This document shows positions 26,947 through 35,654 of a stretch of 64,000 nt of DNA, one piece after another. Under the pieces are notes generated by a model. It saw nothing but the letters and a program-made list of their open reading frames with translations, had not been told where the DNA came from and searched no databases. The DNA lies in the NCBI GenBank assembly GCA_963775085.1, contig CAVZHO010000010.1, positions 124,001 through 188,000 of the forward strand, given 5' to 3'. Position numbers and translations under genes: made by a program. Every line of letters begins with the position of its first letter. Positions within the stretch are counted from its first letter, which is position 1. Source of the stretch: JAAFIP01 sp963775085 (GTDB lineage: Bacteria > Pseudomonadota > Gammaproteobacteria > Burkholderiales > Burkholderiaceae_C).

Positions 26947-27821
26947 GGCTCGACTACATGCCGCCCTGCATAGTCGCGCGCAAACTGGTAGGCCACACGG
27001 CCACTGCGCGAGGCGCGCTCTAGCGACCACACCAGGCTTTCGGGCTTGGCGGCTTCGATCGCGGCCTCGGACACGTTAAAGGAGCGCAGCCATTGCGCCA
27101 CGATGGTCAGGTATTCGTCCTGGCTGAAGGGGTAAAAACTCACCCACAGGCCAAAGCGCTCAGACAGGGAGATTTTTTCTTCTACGCCCTCACCGGGGTG
27201 CACTTCGCCGTCTGCGGTGTGGGTGTAGGTGAGGTTTTCCTTCATGTACTCGGGCAGCAGGTGGCGGCGATTGCTGGTGGCGTAGATCAGCACGTTGGGC
27301 GCGCTGGCGGCCACGGTGCCGTCCAGCACCGACTTGAGGGCCTTGTACGAGCTTTCGCCGTCGTCAAAGCTCAGGTCGTCGCAGAAGACGATGAACTTTT
27401 CGGGGCGCTCGCTAACAACATCAATAATGTCGGGAAGGTCAATCAGGTCGGCCTTGTCGACCTCGATCAGGCGCAGACCTTGCGCGGTGTATTCGTTCAA
27501 GCAGGCTTTGATGAGGGAAGACTTGCCGGTGCCGCGTGCGCCCGTCAGCAGCACGTTGTTGGCAGGCAGGCCCTGCACAAACTGCAAGGTGTTGCGCTGG
27601 ATTTTTTCTTTTTGCTGCTCGATCTCTTTCAGATCACCCAGGCGCATCGCCCCCACATGGCGCACCGGCTCCATCACGCCGTGGCCTGAGCTGCGCTTGC
27701 GGTAACGCCAGGCGGTGGCTGCGGCCCAATCGGGCGCGCTCAAGGGTTGCGGCAGAATAGATTCGATGCGTGCCAGCAGGCTTTCGGCGCGGACAATAAG
27801 GTGTTCAAATTTTTCGTTCAT
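26943..27821 (-). CDS. AAA+ ATP-binding protein, DUF815 family
   Basis: 292 aa. Walker A GARGTGKSSLIKA (about 94), Walker B FIVFCDDLSFDDGESSYKALKSVLDG, sensor NVLIYATSNRRHLLPEYM, and the conserved ISLSERFGLWVSFYPFSQDEYL. DUF815 ATPases are widespread in proteobacteria, commonly beside mutT and argJ, and their role is unknown. Start ATG 27821 has no obvious Shine-Dalgarno sequence but matches the family N-terminus. It is followed by mutT in the same operon. Confidence 0.9.
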   Translation of the reverse strand: MNEKFEHLIVRAESLLARIESILPQPLSAPDWAAATAWRYRKRSSGHGVMEPVRHVGAMRLGDLKEIEQQKEKIQRNTLQFVQGLPANNVLLTGARGTGKSSLIKACLNEYTAQGLRLIEVDKADLIDLPDIIDVVSERPEKFIVFCDDLSFDDGESSYKALKSVLDGTVAASAPNVLIYATSNRRHLLPEYMKENLTYTHTADGEVHPGEGVEEKISLSERFGLWVSFYPFSQDEYLTIVAQWLRSFNVSEAAIEAAKPESLVWSLERASRSGRVAYQFARDYAGRHVVEP

Positions 27822-27908
27822 AAGAAATTAAACTGGATTTTTTGGCGTTTTTCGTCTTCCTTTGGCGCTTTTTGCGTTACCGCTCCCAGCCCCAAAAACG
27901 CAAAAACA

Positions 27909-29138
27909 CTAGCTACGGTAGTCGGCATTGATCTTCACGTAGTCGTAGCTGAAGTCGCAGGTCCACACCGTATCTTGCACCTCACCCCGTCCCAGCCCCA
28001 CATGGATGGTGATTTCGCTTTGCTTCATCACGCGCGCGCCGTCTTCTTCGCGGTAGTTGGGGTTACGCCCACCGTCGATAACGACGCTCACATCATCCAG
28101 GTGCAAGCTGATCCTGGTTTGGTCCAGATCGGCAATGCCCGCGTAGCCCACGGCGGCCAGGATGCGGCCCAGATTCGGGTCGCTGGCGAAGAAGGCGGTT
28201 TTAACCAGAGGAGAGTGGGCAATAGCATAGGCCACCTTGCAACATTCGTCACTGGTTTTGCCGCCGCTGACCTTGACGGTGATGAACTTGGTAGCGCCCT
28301 CGCCGTCGCGTACGATGGCTTGCGCCAGCTTTTGCGCGACGCCCAGCATGGCGGCTTTGAGGGCTTGGCCTTCAGCACTAGCCCACGTAGATATGGCGCT
28401 ATGCGCTACTTTGTTGGTAGCAATCACGACAAAGCTGTCGTTGGTGGAGGTGTCACCATCCACCGTCACGCGGTTGAAAGAGCCATTGGCCAGGTCGGTA
28501 GCCAGTTGCTGCATGAGCGCCTGCGGCACCGTGGCATCTGTCGCCATAAAGCCCAGCATGGTGGCCATGTTGGGGCGGATCATGCCTGCACCTTTGCTGA
28601 TGCCGGTGATGGTGATGGTTTTGCCGCCCACCTGCGCCTGGGCGCTAAAGGCCTTGGGCAGCGTGTCGGTGGTCATGATGCCCTGTGCCGCGCGCAGCCA
28701 GTTGTTCTCTTTCGCATCGGCAATGGCAGCAGGCAGACCCGCCACGATACGGTCGGCGGGTAGCGATTCCATAATCACCCCCGTGCTAAAGGGCAGAATT
28801 TGCTCGGGCTGAATGCCCAGCGTGCTGGCCAAGGCCGCGCAGGTACTGCGCGCGCGGGCCATACCGTCGTCCCCCGTACCCGCGTTGGCATTGCCGGTGT
28901 TGATCAGCATAGCGCGGATGCCCAGCTTGCCTTGCAAATGCTCCCGGCAGATTTGCACAGGCGCTGCGCAAAAGCGGTTTTGCGTGAAAACTCCGGCTAC
29001 CGAGGCACCCGCGTCCAGCAACACCACTGATAAATCTTTGCGGTTGGCTTTGCGAATGCCTGCTTCGGCCACGCCAATTTTCAGACCCGCAACGCTGTGC
29101 AAGCTAGCGGGATCAGGGGCAGCAAGGTTAACGGCCAT
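27909..29138 (-). CDS. argJ: Bifunctional glutamate N-acetyltransferase / amino-acid acetyltransferase ArgJ
   Basis: 409 aa. Transfers acetyl from N-acetylornithine to glutamate, and from acetyl-CoA, in the cyclic arginine pathway. It self-cleaves at the Ala-Thr bond in IRPNMATMLGFMATDA, making alpha and beta chains; the nucleophile Thr is visible. Other conserved segments are INTGNANAGTG and TVDGDTSTNDSFV. SD GGAGCTTTT precedes ATG 29138. It may be cotranscribed with the DUF815 gene 87 bp downstream. Confidence 0.96.
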   Translation of the reverse strand: MAVNLAAPDPASLHSVAGLKIGVAEAGIRKANRKDLSVVLLDAGASVAGVFTQNRFCAAPVQICREHLQGKLGIRAMLINTGNANAGTGDDGMARARSTCAALASTLGIQPEQILPFSTGVIMESLPADRIVAGLPAAIADAKENNWLRAAQGIMTTDTLPKAFSAQAQVGGKTITITGISKGAGMIRPNMATMLGFMATDATVPQALMQQLATDLANGSFNRVTVDGDTSTNDSFVVIATNKVAHSAISTWASAEGQALKAAMLGVAQKLAQAIVRDGEGATKFITVKVSGGKTSDECCKVAYAIAHSPLVKTAFFASDPNLGRILAAVGYAGIADLDQTRISLHLDDVSVVIDGGRNPNYREEDGARVMKQSEITIHVGLGRGEVQDTVWTCDFSYDYVKINADYRS

Positions 29139-29171
29139 AAAAGCTCCTCAAGAACAGATTTAACGTGAAAA

Positions 29172-29223
29172 TATGGCTGTAGTCCCTGTCGCCAGGACAT
29201 AAGTAGCTATTATTTTACTAGCA
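29172..29223 (-). repeat. Dispersed repeat, copy 6 (argJ-secA gap)
   Basis: On the minus strand: TGCTAGTAAAATAATAGC, TACTTATGTCC, TGGCGACAGGGACTACAGCC. It occupies half of the 110-bp gap between secA and argJ and is one of the cleanest non-coding copies. Confidence 0.85.
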
Positions 29224-29248
29224 CTACGTTGTCCAACCCGCCAACAGA

Positions 29249-32005
29249 TCAAGTCAGTTTGCCGTGGCAGAACTTGAACTTTTTACCGCTGCCGCAGTGG
29301 CAGGGGTCGTTGCGGCCGACATGCGGCATGCCCGCCGGGCGACCCTGGTTTTGTGTGCTCGCGTCCACCGTGGTTTGCACCTCACCGGTCTCGGTGGGCG
29401 CGGTGTAGGTGACGTTGGATATGCTGTCAGCGCGCTGCTCCAGGTCGCTGGTGGCCTGCTCGATCTGCTCGTTGGTTTGCACCTTCACCGTCATCAGGGT
29501 TTTGGTGACTTCGTTTTTCACCAAATCCAGCAGTTGACCAAACAGCTCGAAGGCTTCGCGTTTGTATTCCTGCTTGGGCTGCTTTTGGGCATAGCCGCGC
29601 AGGTGGATGCCCTGGCGCAGGTAGTCCAAGGACGACAAATGCTCGCGCCAATGCGAGTCCAGGCTTTGCAGGAGCACGATGCGCTCAAACTGGGTGAACT
29701 GCTCGCCACCCACTTGCTCTACCTTCACATCAAAGGCGGCGTGCGCGGCTTCCAGCACTTTCTCCAGTACGTCTTCATCGGTAATGGCATCGGCTTGGCT
29801 GACCAGGGTTTTCAGGTCTACCTCGATCTGCCACTCGCTGCGCAGCGCGTTTTCCAGCGCGGGGATGTCCCACTGCTCCTCAACCGACTCCACCGGCACG
29901 TACTGGCGTACCAGATCGGTAAAGGCCCCTTCGCGCAAGGATTTGATCTGCTCACTTAAATTGCTGGCATCCAGAATGTCGTTGCGCTGCTGGTAGATCA
30001 CCTTGCGCTGGTCGTTGCTCACGTCGTCGTATTCCAGCAGTTGCTTGCGCACATCAAAGTTGCGCGCCTCGACCTTGCGCTGCGCGCTTTCGATGCTGCG
30101 CGTTACCATGCCTGCTTCGATGGCCTCGCCATCAGGCATCTTCAGGCGGTCCATGATGGCCTTGACGCGGTCACCCGCAAAGATGCGCATCAGCGGATCG
30201 TCCAGGCTCAAGAAAAAACGTGACGATCCAGGGTCACCCTGGCGGCCTGAGCGGCCCCGCAGCTGGTTGTCAATCCGACGTGACTCATGACGCTCGGTGG
30301 CGATGATGCGCAAGCCGCCAAGGCCCTTCACGGCCTCGTGATTCGCCTGCCATTCGTCCTTGAGCTTGGCGATCTGCGCTGCCTTGGCGGCCTCGTCCAG
30401 CGACTCGTCCGCTTCAATCGTCTTGGACATGTTCTCGACGTTGCCCCCCAGCACAATGTCGGTACCGCGACCGGCCATATTGGTGGCGATGGTGATCATC
30501 TTGGGGCGGCCGGCCTGGGCCACGATGTCGGCCTCGCGGGCATGCTGCTTGGCGTTGAGCACCTGGTGCGGCAAAGCGGCTTTTTCCAGCATGCCCGAGA
30601 TCAGCTCGGAGTTTTCAATCGATGTGGTGCCCACCAGCACGGGCTGGCCGCGCTCGTAGCATTCTTTGATGTCCATGATGGCGGCTTCGTAGCGCTCGCG
30701 GCTGGTTTTGTAGACCCGGTCAAGCTGGTCTTCGCGGCGGCTGGGGCGGTTGGGTGGCAGCACCATGGTCTCCAGGCCATAGATTTCCTGGAATTCGTAG
30801 GCCTCGGTGTCGGCGGTACCTGTCATGCCCGAAAGCTTGCCATACAGGCGGAAATAGTTTTGAAAGGTGATCGAGGCCAGAGTTTGGTTTTCGGCCTGAA
30901 TCTTCACGCCTTCTTTGGCTTCTACGGCCTGGTGCAAGCCATCGCTCCAGCGGCGGCCGGTCATCAGACGACCCGTGAATTCGTCGACGATGGTGATCTC
31001 GCCGTCTTGGTTCACATAATGCTGGTCGCGGTGGTACAGGTGCTTGGCCCGCAGCGCGGCGTTGAGGTGGTGCATCAAGGTGATGTTGGCCGGGTCGTAG
31101 AGCGACGCGCCCTCGGGGATCAGCCCGGCGTTGGACAAAATCTGCTCGGCATGCTCATGGCCCTGCTCGGTCAAAAACACCTGGTGCGATTTTTCGTCCA
31201 CCGTAAAGTCGCCGGGCTTGGTCACGCCCTCGCCCGTGCGCGGGTCGGCCTCGCCCTCTTGCCGGGTCAGCAGGGGCACTATTTTGTTCAGCGCAATATA
31301 GGTCTCGGTATGGTCTTCGGCCTGGCCGCTGATGATGAGCGGTGTGCGCGCCTCGTCAATCAGGATCGAGTCCACCTCATCGACGATGGCGTAGTTCAGG
31401 CCGCGCTGCACACGGTCGCCCACTTCGTAGACCATGTTGTCCCGCAGGTAGTCAAAGCCAAACTCGTTGTTGGTACCGTAGGTAATGTCGGCGCGGTAGG
31501 CGGCCTGCTTGTCTTCGCGCGGCATGTTGGGCAGGTTCACACCCACACTCATGCCCAGGAAGTTGTACAGGCGACCCATCCACTGCGCATCGCGGTTGGC
31601 CAGGTAGTCGTTCACCGTCACCACATGCACGCCCTTGCCTGCCAGTGCGTTGAGGTACACGGCCAGGGTCGCGGTCAGCGTTTTTCCCTCACCCGTGCGC
31701 ATCTCGGCAATTTTGCCCTGGTGCAGGGCGATAGCGCCTTGCATCTGCACGTCAAAGTGGCGCATTTTCATGATGCGCTTGGAGCCCTCACGCACCACGG
31801 CAAAGGCCTCGGGCAGCAGGTCGTCCAGCGTTTCGCCCTTGGCTACGCGCTCTTTGAATTCTTCGGTTTTGGCTTTGAGCGCGTCGTCGCTCAAAGACTC
31901 CAGGCTTTTCTCCAGCGCATTGATGCGCTCGACCGATTTACGGAAGGTTTTGAGCAGGCGGTCGTTGCGACTGCCGAAAAGTTGGGTGAGGAAATTGGTG
32001 GCCAT
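29249..32005 (-). CDS. secA: Preprotein translocase ATPase SecA
   Basis: 918 aa. Motor that drives secreted proteins through SecYEG. DEAD motor: MRTGEGKTLTATLAVYLNAL (Walker A) and IVDEVDSILIDEARTPLIIS. The second motor domain has GTDIVLGGN and RGRSGRQGDPGSSRFFLSLDD. The C-terminal zinc/SecB-binding tail is GRNDPCHCGSGKKFKFCHG. ATG 32005 (MATNFLTQLFGSRNDRLL) matches SecA N-termini; a longer frame from 32044 is not supported. The M23 peptidase and DciA-like genes next to it form a known betaproteobacterial neighbourhood. Confidence 0.97.
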   Translation of the reverse strand: MATNFLTQLFGSRNDRLLKTFRKSVERINALEKSLESLSDDALKAKTEEFKERVAKGETLDDLLPEAFAVVREGSKRIMKMRHFDVQMQGAIALHQGKIAEMRTGEGKTLTATLAVYLNALAGKGVHVVTVNDYLANRDAQWMGRLYNFLGMSVGVNLPNMPREDKQAAYRADITYGTNNEFGFDYLRDNMVYEVGDRVQRGLNYAIVDEVDSILIDEARTPLIISGQAEDHTETYIALNKIVPLLTRQEGEADPRTGEGVTKPGDFTVDEKSHQVFLTEQGHEHAEQILSNAGLIPEGASLYDPANITLMHHLNAALRAKHLYHRDQHYVNQDGEITIVDEFTGRLMTGRRWSDGLHQAVEAKEGVKIQAENQTLASITFQNYFRLYGKLSGMTGTADTEAYEFQEIYGLETMVLPPNRPSRREDQLDRVYKTSRERYEAAIMDIKECYERGQPVLVGTTSIENSELISGMLEKAALPHQVLNAKQHAREADIVAQAGRPKMITIATNMAGRGTDIVLGGNVENMSKTIEADESLDEAAKAAQIAKLKDEWQANHEAVKGLGGLRIIATERHESRRIDNQLRGRSGRQGDPGSSRFFLSLDDPLMRIFAGDRVKAIMDRLKMPDGEAIEAGMVTRSIESAQRKVEARNFDVRKQLLEYDDVSNDQRKVIYQQRNDILDASNLSEQIKSLREGAFTDLVRQYVPVESVEEQWDIPALENALRSEWQIEVDLKTLVSQADAITDEDVLEKVLEAAHAAFDVKVEQVGGEQFTQFERIVLLQSLDSHWREHLSSLDYLRQGIHLRGYAQKQPKQEYKREAFELFGQLLDLVKNEVTKTLMTVKVQTNEQIEQATSDLEQRADSISNVTYTAPTETGEVQTTVDASTQNQGRPAGMPHVGRNDPCHCGSGKKFKFCHGKLT

Positions 32006-32101
32006 AAATACGCTGCTGCCCTGCAAGCCACCAGCGTGGCGCACAGGGCAGAAAAATCCTTCTTGGGTTAACCCTTGATTCTACCGCGCGCGGCGTTGGG
32101 G

Positions 32102-33055
32102 CTAACGCTTGCGGGGCTTGGCAACTGAGGCGGTTGGCACAGACAGGTTTTCGCCTGCGGTGAGGAATTTTTGCGGGTCGGCCGCTGCGCCCTGCACCAG
32201 CACCTCAAAATGCAAATGCGGCCCGGTAGAGCGGCCCGTCGTGCCGACCTCGGCAATCTTTTGGCCACGCTTGACGATTTCGCCCTTGTTCACGCTGAAT
32301 TTGGAGGTATGGGCGTAGCGGGTGATCAGGTTGTTGCCATGGTCTATCTCCACCATATTACCGTAGGCCTTATGGTCTTCCAACGTCACCACAACACCGC
32401 CCGCGGCCGCCAAAATGGGTGTACCCGTGTCGGCCTGAAAGTCCAGGCCGGTATGCATGGCCTGACCACCTGTGAACGGGTCAATCCGATAACCGAATGC
32501 CGAACCTACGTTGCTACCGGGCACAGGCTGCGCTGTGGGAACCATGAGCTTGGCGATTCGCTGGTCTGCCAGGCGCGACTCCATCACCGTGAGCAGATCG
32601 ACCTTGTGGTCGTTAATGCTCTCCAGGTCTTTCAAGATGGCTTGCAGCTCGGCAAGCTCCAGTGGCCGACCCGACACCAAGGCACCACCGCGCCCGGCGG
32701 CAACCTTGGCACTGTCGGGCACGGGCACACCTGCCAGGTTAGACACCCGCTCGGTCAGCACCTCCAGCTGGACAATCTTGGCCTGCATTTCGCCGACTTT
32801 TTTAGCCATGGCATCCAGGTTCTCTCGCATGAAGCGGTCACGCTGGACAAACTCATCGCGCACCACCAGCTTGATCAGGCTGCCCACGACGGGCCAGCCC
32901 TCGCGCGCACCTTTGAGAAATACCCAGTGGTACATACCCAAAGCGCCCAGCATCAAGACCAACGATGCCAGCAACCCTGCCAATACCAATTTGGCTCCGC
33001 TTAAATTAAGGGGCCTGGATTTGGCCATCCAGGCGTCCGTGATAATGATGTGCAT
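32102..33055 (-). CDS. M23-family (LytM) metallopeptidase, membrane anchored
   Basis: 317 aa. One N-terminal transmembrane helix (about 20-45) is followed by a coiled-coil stretch (about 65-180, LDAMAKKVGEMQAKIVQLEVL) and a C-terminal LytM domain (about 200-300). Zinc and catalytic residues appear in AMHTGLDFQADTGTPI and GPHLHFEVLV. Such periplasmic enzymes cleave peptidoglycan cross-bridges or activate amidases. GAGGAG lies upstream of ATG 33055. The M23 gene precedes secA on the same strand in many betaproteobacteria. Confidence 0.92.
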   Translation of the reverse strand: MHIIITDAWMAKSRPLNLSGAKLVLAGLLASLVLMLGALGMYHWVFLKGAREGWPVVGSLIKLVVRDEFVQRDRFMRENLDAMAKKVGEMQAKIVQLEVLTERVSNLAGVPVPDSAKVAAGRGGALVSGRPLELAELQAILKDLESINDHKVDLLTVMESRLADQRIAKLMVPTAQPVPGSNVGSAFGYRIDPFTGGQAMHTGLDFQADTGTPILAAAGGVVVTLEDHKAYGNMVEIDHGNNLITRYAHTSKFSVNKGEIVKRGQKIAEVGTTGRSTGPHLHFEVLVQGAAADPQKFLTAGENLSVPTASVAKPRKR

Positions 33056-33118
33056 ACTGTGCTCCTCATCGAACGGCGCTAAAGCGCCCGTTCTTGTAAT
33101 ACTTGCAAACTTCTAACG

Positions 33119-33475
33119 ATGTCCACGTTTCGCCAATCACCCACCTATCCGCGTGCGGTGCAGCCCGCGCAGGCCCTGACCGTGATACAGGCCATCGATA
33201 ACGCACCTACGTTGGCACGTCTGGCTACCCTGGCCCGCCAATCGCAACAATGGCTGGCAACTATTGCGCCCTTATTGCCCGCCGCGTTGCGCACCGGCGT
33301 GCAAGCCGGGCCGATTGAAAACCAGCAGTGGTGTCTGCTGGCCGCCAACAATGCGGTAGCTGCCAAACTCAGGCAACTCAGCCCTGCGCTGTCGGCGCAT
33401 CTGCGCGCGCAAGGGTGCGAGGTTAACGCCATTCGCATCAAAGTGCAAATGCCGCGTGCCCACTCGCATCCATGA
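33119..33475 (+). CDS. DciA-like protein (DUF721)
   Basis: 118 aa. A short basic protein with WCLLAANNAVAAKLRQLSPALSAHL, which corresponds to the conserved core of DUF721. DciA proteins load or escort the replicative helicase DnaB in bacteria lacking DnaC, and in Pseudomonas dciA also lies near secA. The assignment rests on the core motif and this position, divergent from the M23 gene and beside secA. ATG 33119 has no strong Shine-Dalgarno sequence. Confidence 0.7.
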   Translation: MSTFRQSPTYPRAVQPAQALTVIQAIDNAPTLARLATLARQSQQWLATIAPLLPAALRTGVQAGPIENQQWCLLAANNAVAAKLRQLSPALSAHLRAQGCEVNAIRIKVQMPRAHSHP

Positions 33476-33481
33476 AAACCA

Positions 33482-33556
33482 TGGTGCCGCTTGTCGGAAT
33501 TGAACTGACGACCTACCGCTTACAAGGCGGTTGCTCTACCACTGAGCTAAAGCGGC
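33482..33556 (-). tRNA. tRNA-Thr (anticodon TGT)
   Basis: On the minus strand the 75 nt fold as a cloverleaf: acceptor GCCGCTT/AAGCGGC, D-arm GCTCAGTGGTAGAGC, anticodon stem ACCGC/GCGGT with loop CTTGTAA (anticodon TGT, threonine), T-arm with TTCAATT loop, discriminator A and an encoded CCA. It lies between the DciA-like gene and sspB. Confidence 0.95.
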
Positions 33557-33583
33557 GAAAGGGAGAATTTTACTCGACTACGC

Positions 33584-34180
33584 TCACTTAACCCGCTTGA
33601 GCGAAGGTCGCACCCCCGATGGGCTGGGAGGAATGGGCGGCGGTGCGCCATCGTTTCCTTCGGTGGTGTCCGAGCTGGCCTTAACCAGTTGCACCAGCTT
33701 GGCTGGGGTTGTGGCTGTCTCACTGGATTGGTTACTGGCGATCTCACCGGTTTTAGTGGCTGCGCGTTTAGGCACGGTCTGCATTTTGGGTGCGACGGCC
33801 AAAGGCACGGGCGCAGGTTCGACCGTCGTAGCTGTTGCGTTCAACCCCGGTGACAAAGGGAAGGCCATACCCTGGCCGTTTTCGCGGGCATAAATGGCAA
33901 TCACGCGGTCAATCGGCACCATGATCTGACGCGCGGCGCCCGAGAAGCGAGCCTTGAATTCGACAAACTCATTGCCCAGCTTGAGCGAGCTGGTCGCGTC
34001 CATGCTGATGTTGAGCACGATTTCGTTGTTTTTGACATGCTCGCGCGGCACTTGCACCGTCTCGTCCACATAGGCGGCGATGTAGGGTGTGTAGCCGTTG
34101 TCGGTGCACCACTCGTACAGTGCGCGTAGCAGGTACGGGCGGGTCGAGATGGGGGATGGGGTCAATGCAGAAACGCTCAT
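33584..34180 (-). CDS. sspB: Stringent starvation protein B, ClpXP specificity adaptor
   Basis: 198 aa. The substrate-binding domain begins STRPYLLRALYEWCTDNGYTP and contains NNEIVLNISMDATSSLKLGN and FKARFSGAARQIMVPIDRV, as in E. coli SspB. A disordered linker rich in Pro, Thr and Ala follows, and the end (PSGVRPSLKRVK) is the short ClpX-binding tail. It delivers ssrA-tagged proteins to ClpXP. ATG 34180 is the family start; an upstream in-frame extension is rejected. It follows sspA by 58 bp on the same strand. Confidence 0.95.
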   Translation of the reverse strand: MSVSALTPSPISTRPYLLRALYEWCTDNGYTPYIAAYVDETVQVPREHVKNNEIVLNISMDATSSLKLGNEFVEFKARFSGAARQIMVPIDRVIAIYARENGQGMAFPLSPGLNATATTVEPAPVPLAVAPKMQTVPKRAATKTGEIASNQSSETATTPAKLVQLVKASSDTTEGNDGAPPPIPPSPSGVRPSLKRVK

Positions 34181-34238
34181 GGCAAGATGGTAGCGCATGG
34201 CAGGCCTGTAACAGCCCATCCACGCATCCGGGGCACAT

Positions 34239-34850
34239 TTACTTACGCATGACTTTCTCGGATGGCGTGAGTGCCTCGATGTAGGCGGGGCGCGAAAAAA
34301 TGCGCTCGGCGTACTTGAGCAAGGGTGCGGCGTTCTTGGACAGCTCGATGCCGTAAAAATCCAAACGCCAGAGCAGTGGAGCCAGGGCGACATCGAGCAT
34401 GGAGAAATTATCACCCATGATGAACTTGTTCTTCAGAAACACCGGAGCCATTTGCGTCAAGCGGTCACGGATGTGGCTGCGGGCTTTTTCCAGCACCTTC
34501 TCGTTGCCTTTATTGGAGCGGTTTTCCAAAATAGAAACATTGGTAAACAACTCTTTTTCGAAATTCAACAAAAACAGGCGCACACGGGCGCGATCCACCG
34601 GGTCGCCGGGCATCAACTGGGGGTGTGGAAAACGCTCGTCGATGTACTCGTTGATGATGTTGGACTCATACAGAATCAGGTCGCGCTCGACCAGAATCGG
34701 CACCTGGCCATAGGGATTCATCACGTTGATGTCTTCGGGCTTGTTGTACAAGTCCACATCACGGATTTCAAAGTCCATGCCTTTTTCAAACAGCACAAAA
34801 CGGCAGCGATGCGAGAAGGGGCAGGTGGTGCCCGAGTACAAAACCATCAT
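34239..34850 (-). CDS. sspA: Stringent starvation protein A (GST-fold RNA polymerase-associated regulator)
   Basis: 203 aa. An N-terminal thioredoxin-like GST domain (MMVLYSGTTCPFSHRCRFVL) is followed by an all-alpha domain with FIMGDNFSMLDVALAPLLWRLDFYGIEL. SspA binds RNA polymerase and affects stress and virulence transcription. ATG 34850 is chosen; an earlier start at 34901 would overlap petC. It sits between petC and sspB, the usual petABC-sspAB order in betaproteobacteria. Confidence 0.95.
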   Translation of the reverse strand: MMVLYSGTTCPFSHRCRFVLFEKGMDFEIRDVDLYNKPEDINVMNPYGQVPILVERDLILYESNIINEYIDERFPHPQLMPGDPVDRARVRLFLLNFEKELFTNVSILENRSNKGNEKVLEKARSHIRDRLTQMAPVFLKNKFIMGDNFSMLDVALAPLLWRLDFYGIELSKNAAPLLKYAERIFSRPAYIEALTPSEKVMRK

Positions 34851-34872
34851 GGTGTGCGTCCTTTTTTCAAAC

Positions 34873-35640
34873 TTACTTAATATCGCGCCAGAAGGCGGCA
34901 TTCAAACGCCAGGCAATCAGGGTGAAGATGCTCAAGAAAATCAACACCCACACCCCCACGCGCACACGCGTATTCTGGGCGGGCTCGCCCATCCATTGCA
35001 GGTAGCTCACCAGGTCGCCTACGGCCTGGTCGTATTGCAGGGTATTGAGCGTGCCAGGCTTGCCGGGCTCCCAGCCTTTGAAGACCTGCACGTCATGGCC
35101 ATGCTCTTTTTTCACATCAAAAAGGGGTTTACGCTCGCCTTGCAACTCCCACAGGGGGTTGGGCATGCCGATGTTGGGAAAGGCCAGGTTGTTCCAGCCG
35201 GTGGGCTTGGTCTCGTCACGGTAGTAGCTGCGCAACAGGGTGTACAGATAGTCGCCGCCCGTTCCCTTGGCACCGTCCGAGCGCGAACGGGCAATCACCG
35301 ACAGATCTGGCGGCAAACCACCAAACCACTCTTTGGCCTGCTTGGGGTCGATTGAGGCTTTCATGGTGTCGCCCACTTTGTCGGTGGCGAACAGCAGGTT
35401 GTCTTTGATCTGCTGCTCGGTCAAACCGATGTCTTTCAAACGGTTGTAGCGCATGTAGGCGGCGCTATGGCAGTTAAGGCAGTAGTTGACGAAGATTTTG
35501 GCCCCGTTTTGCAGTGCGGCCATGTCATTGGTTTTGTTGGGCGATTTGTCCCACGCTATGCCTTCGCTGCTGGCGTGCACAGGCAGCGCACTCAGCGCGA
35601 GGGTAGCAACGGAGATCAGGGTAATGAGCAGTTTTTTCAT
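34873..35640 (-). CDS. petC: Ubiquinol-cytochrome c reductase, cytochrome c1
   Basis: 255 aa. A signal peptide (MKKLLITLISVATLALSALP, cleavage near VHAS) precedes the haem-binding CLNCH motif in NYCLNCHSAAYMRYNRL. The axial Met region is in NIGMPNPLWELQGE. A C-terminal helix (VGVWVLIFLSIFTLIAWRL) anchors it in the inner membrane. It transfers electrons from the Rieske centre to soluble cytochrome c. It lies 14 bp after petB and is the last bc1 gene. Confidence 0.95.
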   Translation of the reverse strand: MKKLLITLISVATLALSALPVHASSEGIAWDKSPNKTNDMAALQNGAKIFVNYCLNCHSAAYMRYNRLKDIGLTEQQIKDNLLFATDKVGDTMKASIDPKQAKEWFGGLPPDLSVIARSRSDGAKGTGGDYLYTLLRSYYRDETKPTGWNNLAFPNIGMPNPLWELQGERKPLFDVKKEHGHDVQVFKGWEPGKPGTLNTLQYDQAVGDLVSYLQWMGEPAQNTRVRVGVWVLIFLSIFTLIAWRLNAAFWRDIK

Positions 35641-35654
35641 GGTGTTCGTCTCCC

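Noticed and set aside
28375..28430. A fifteenth dispersed repeat copy inside argJ
   Set aside because: Only scattered matches (GCTAC, TAGC, GGGCTA) with poor spacing; the encoded segment fits ordinary argJ variation.
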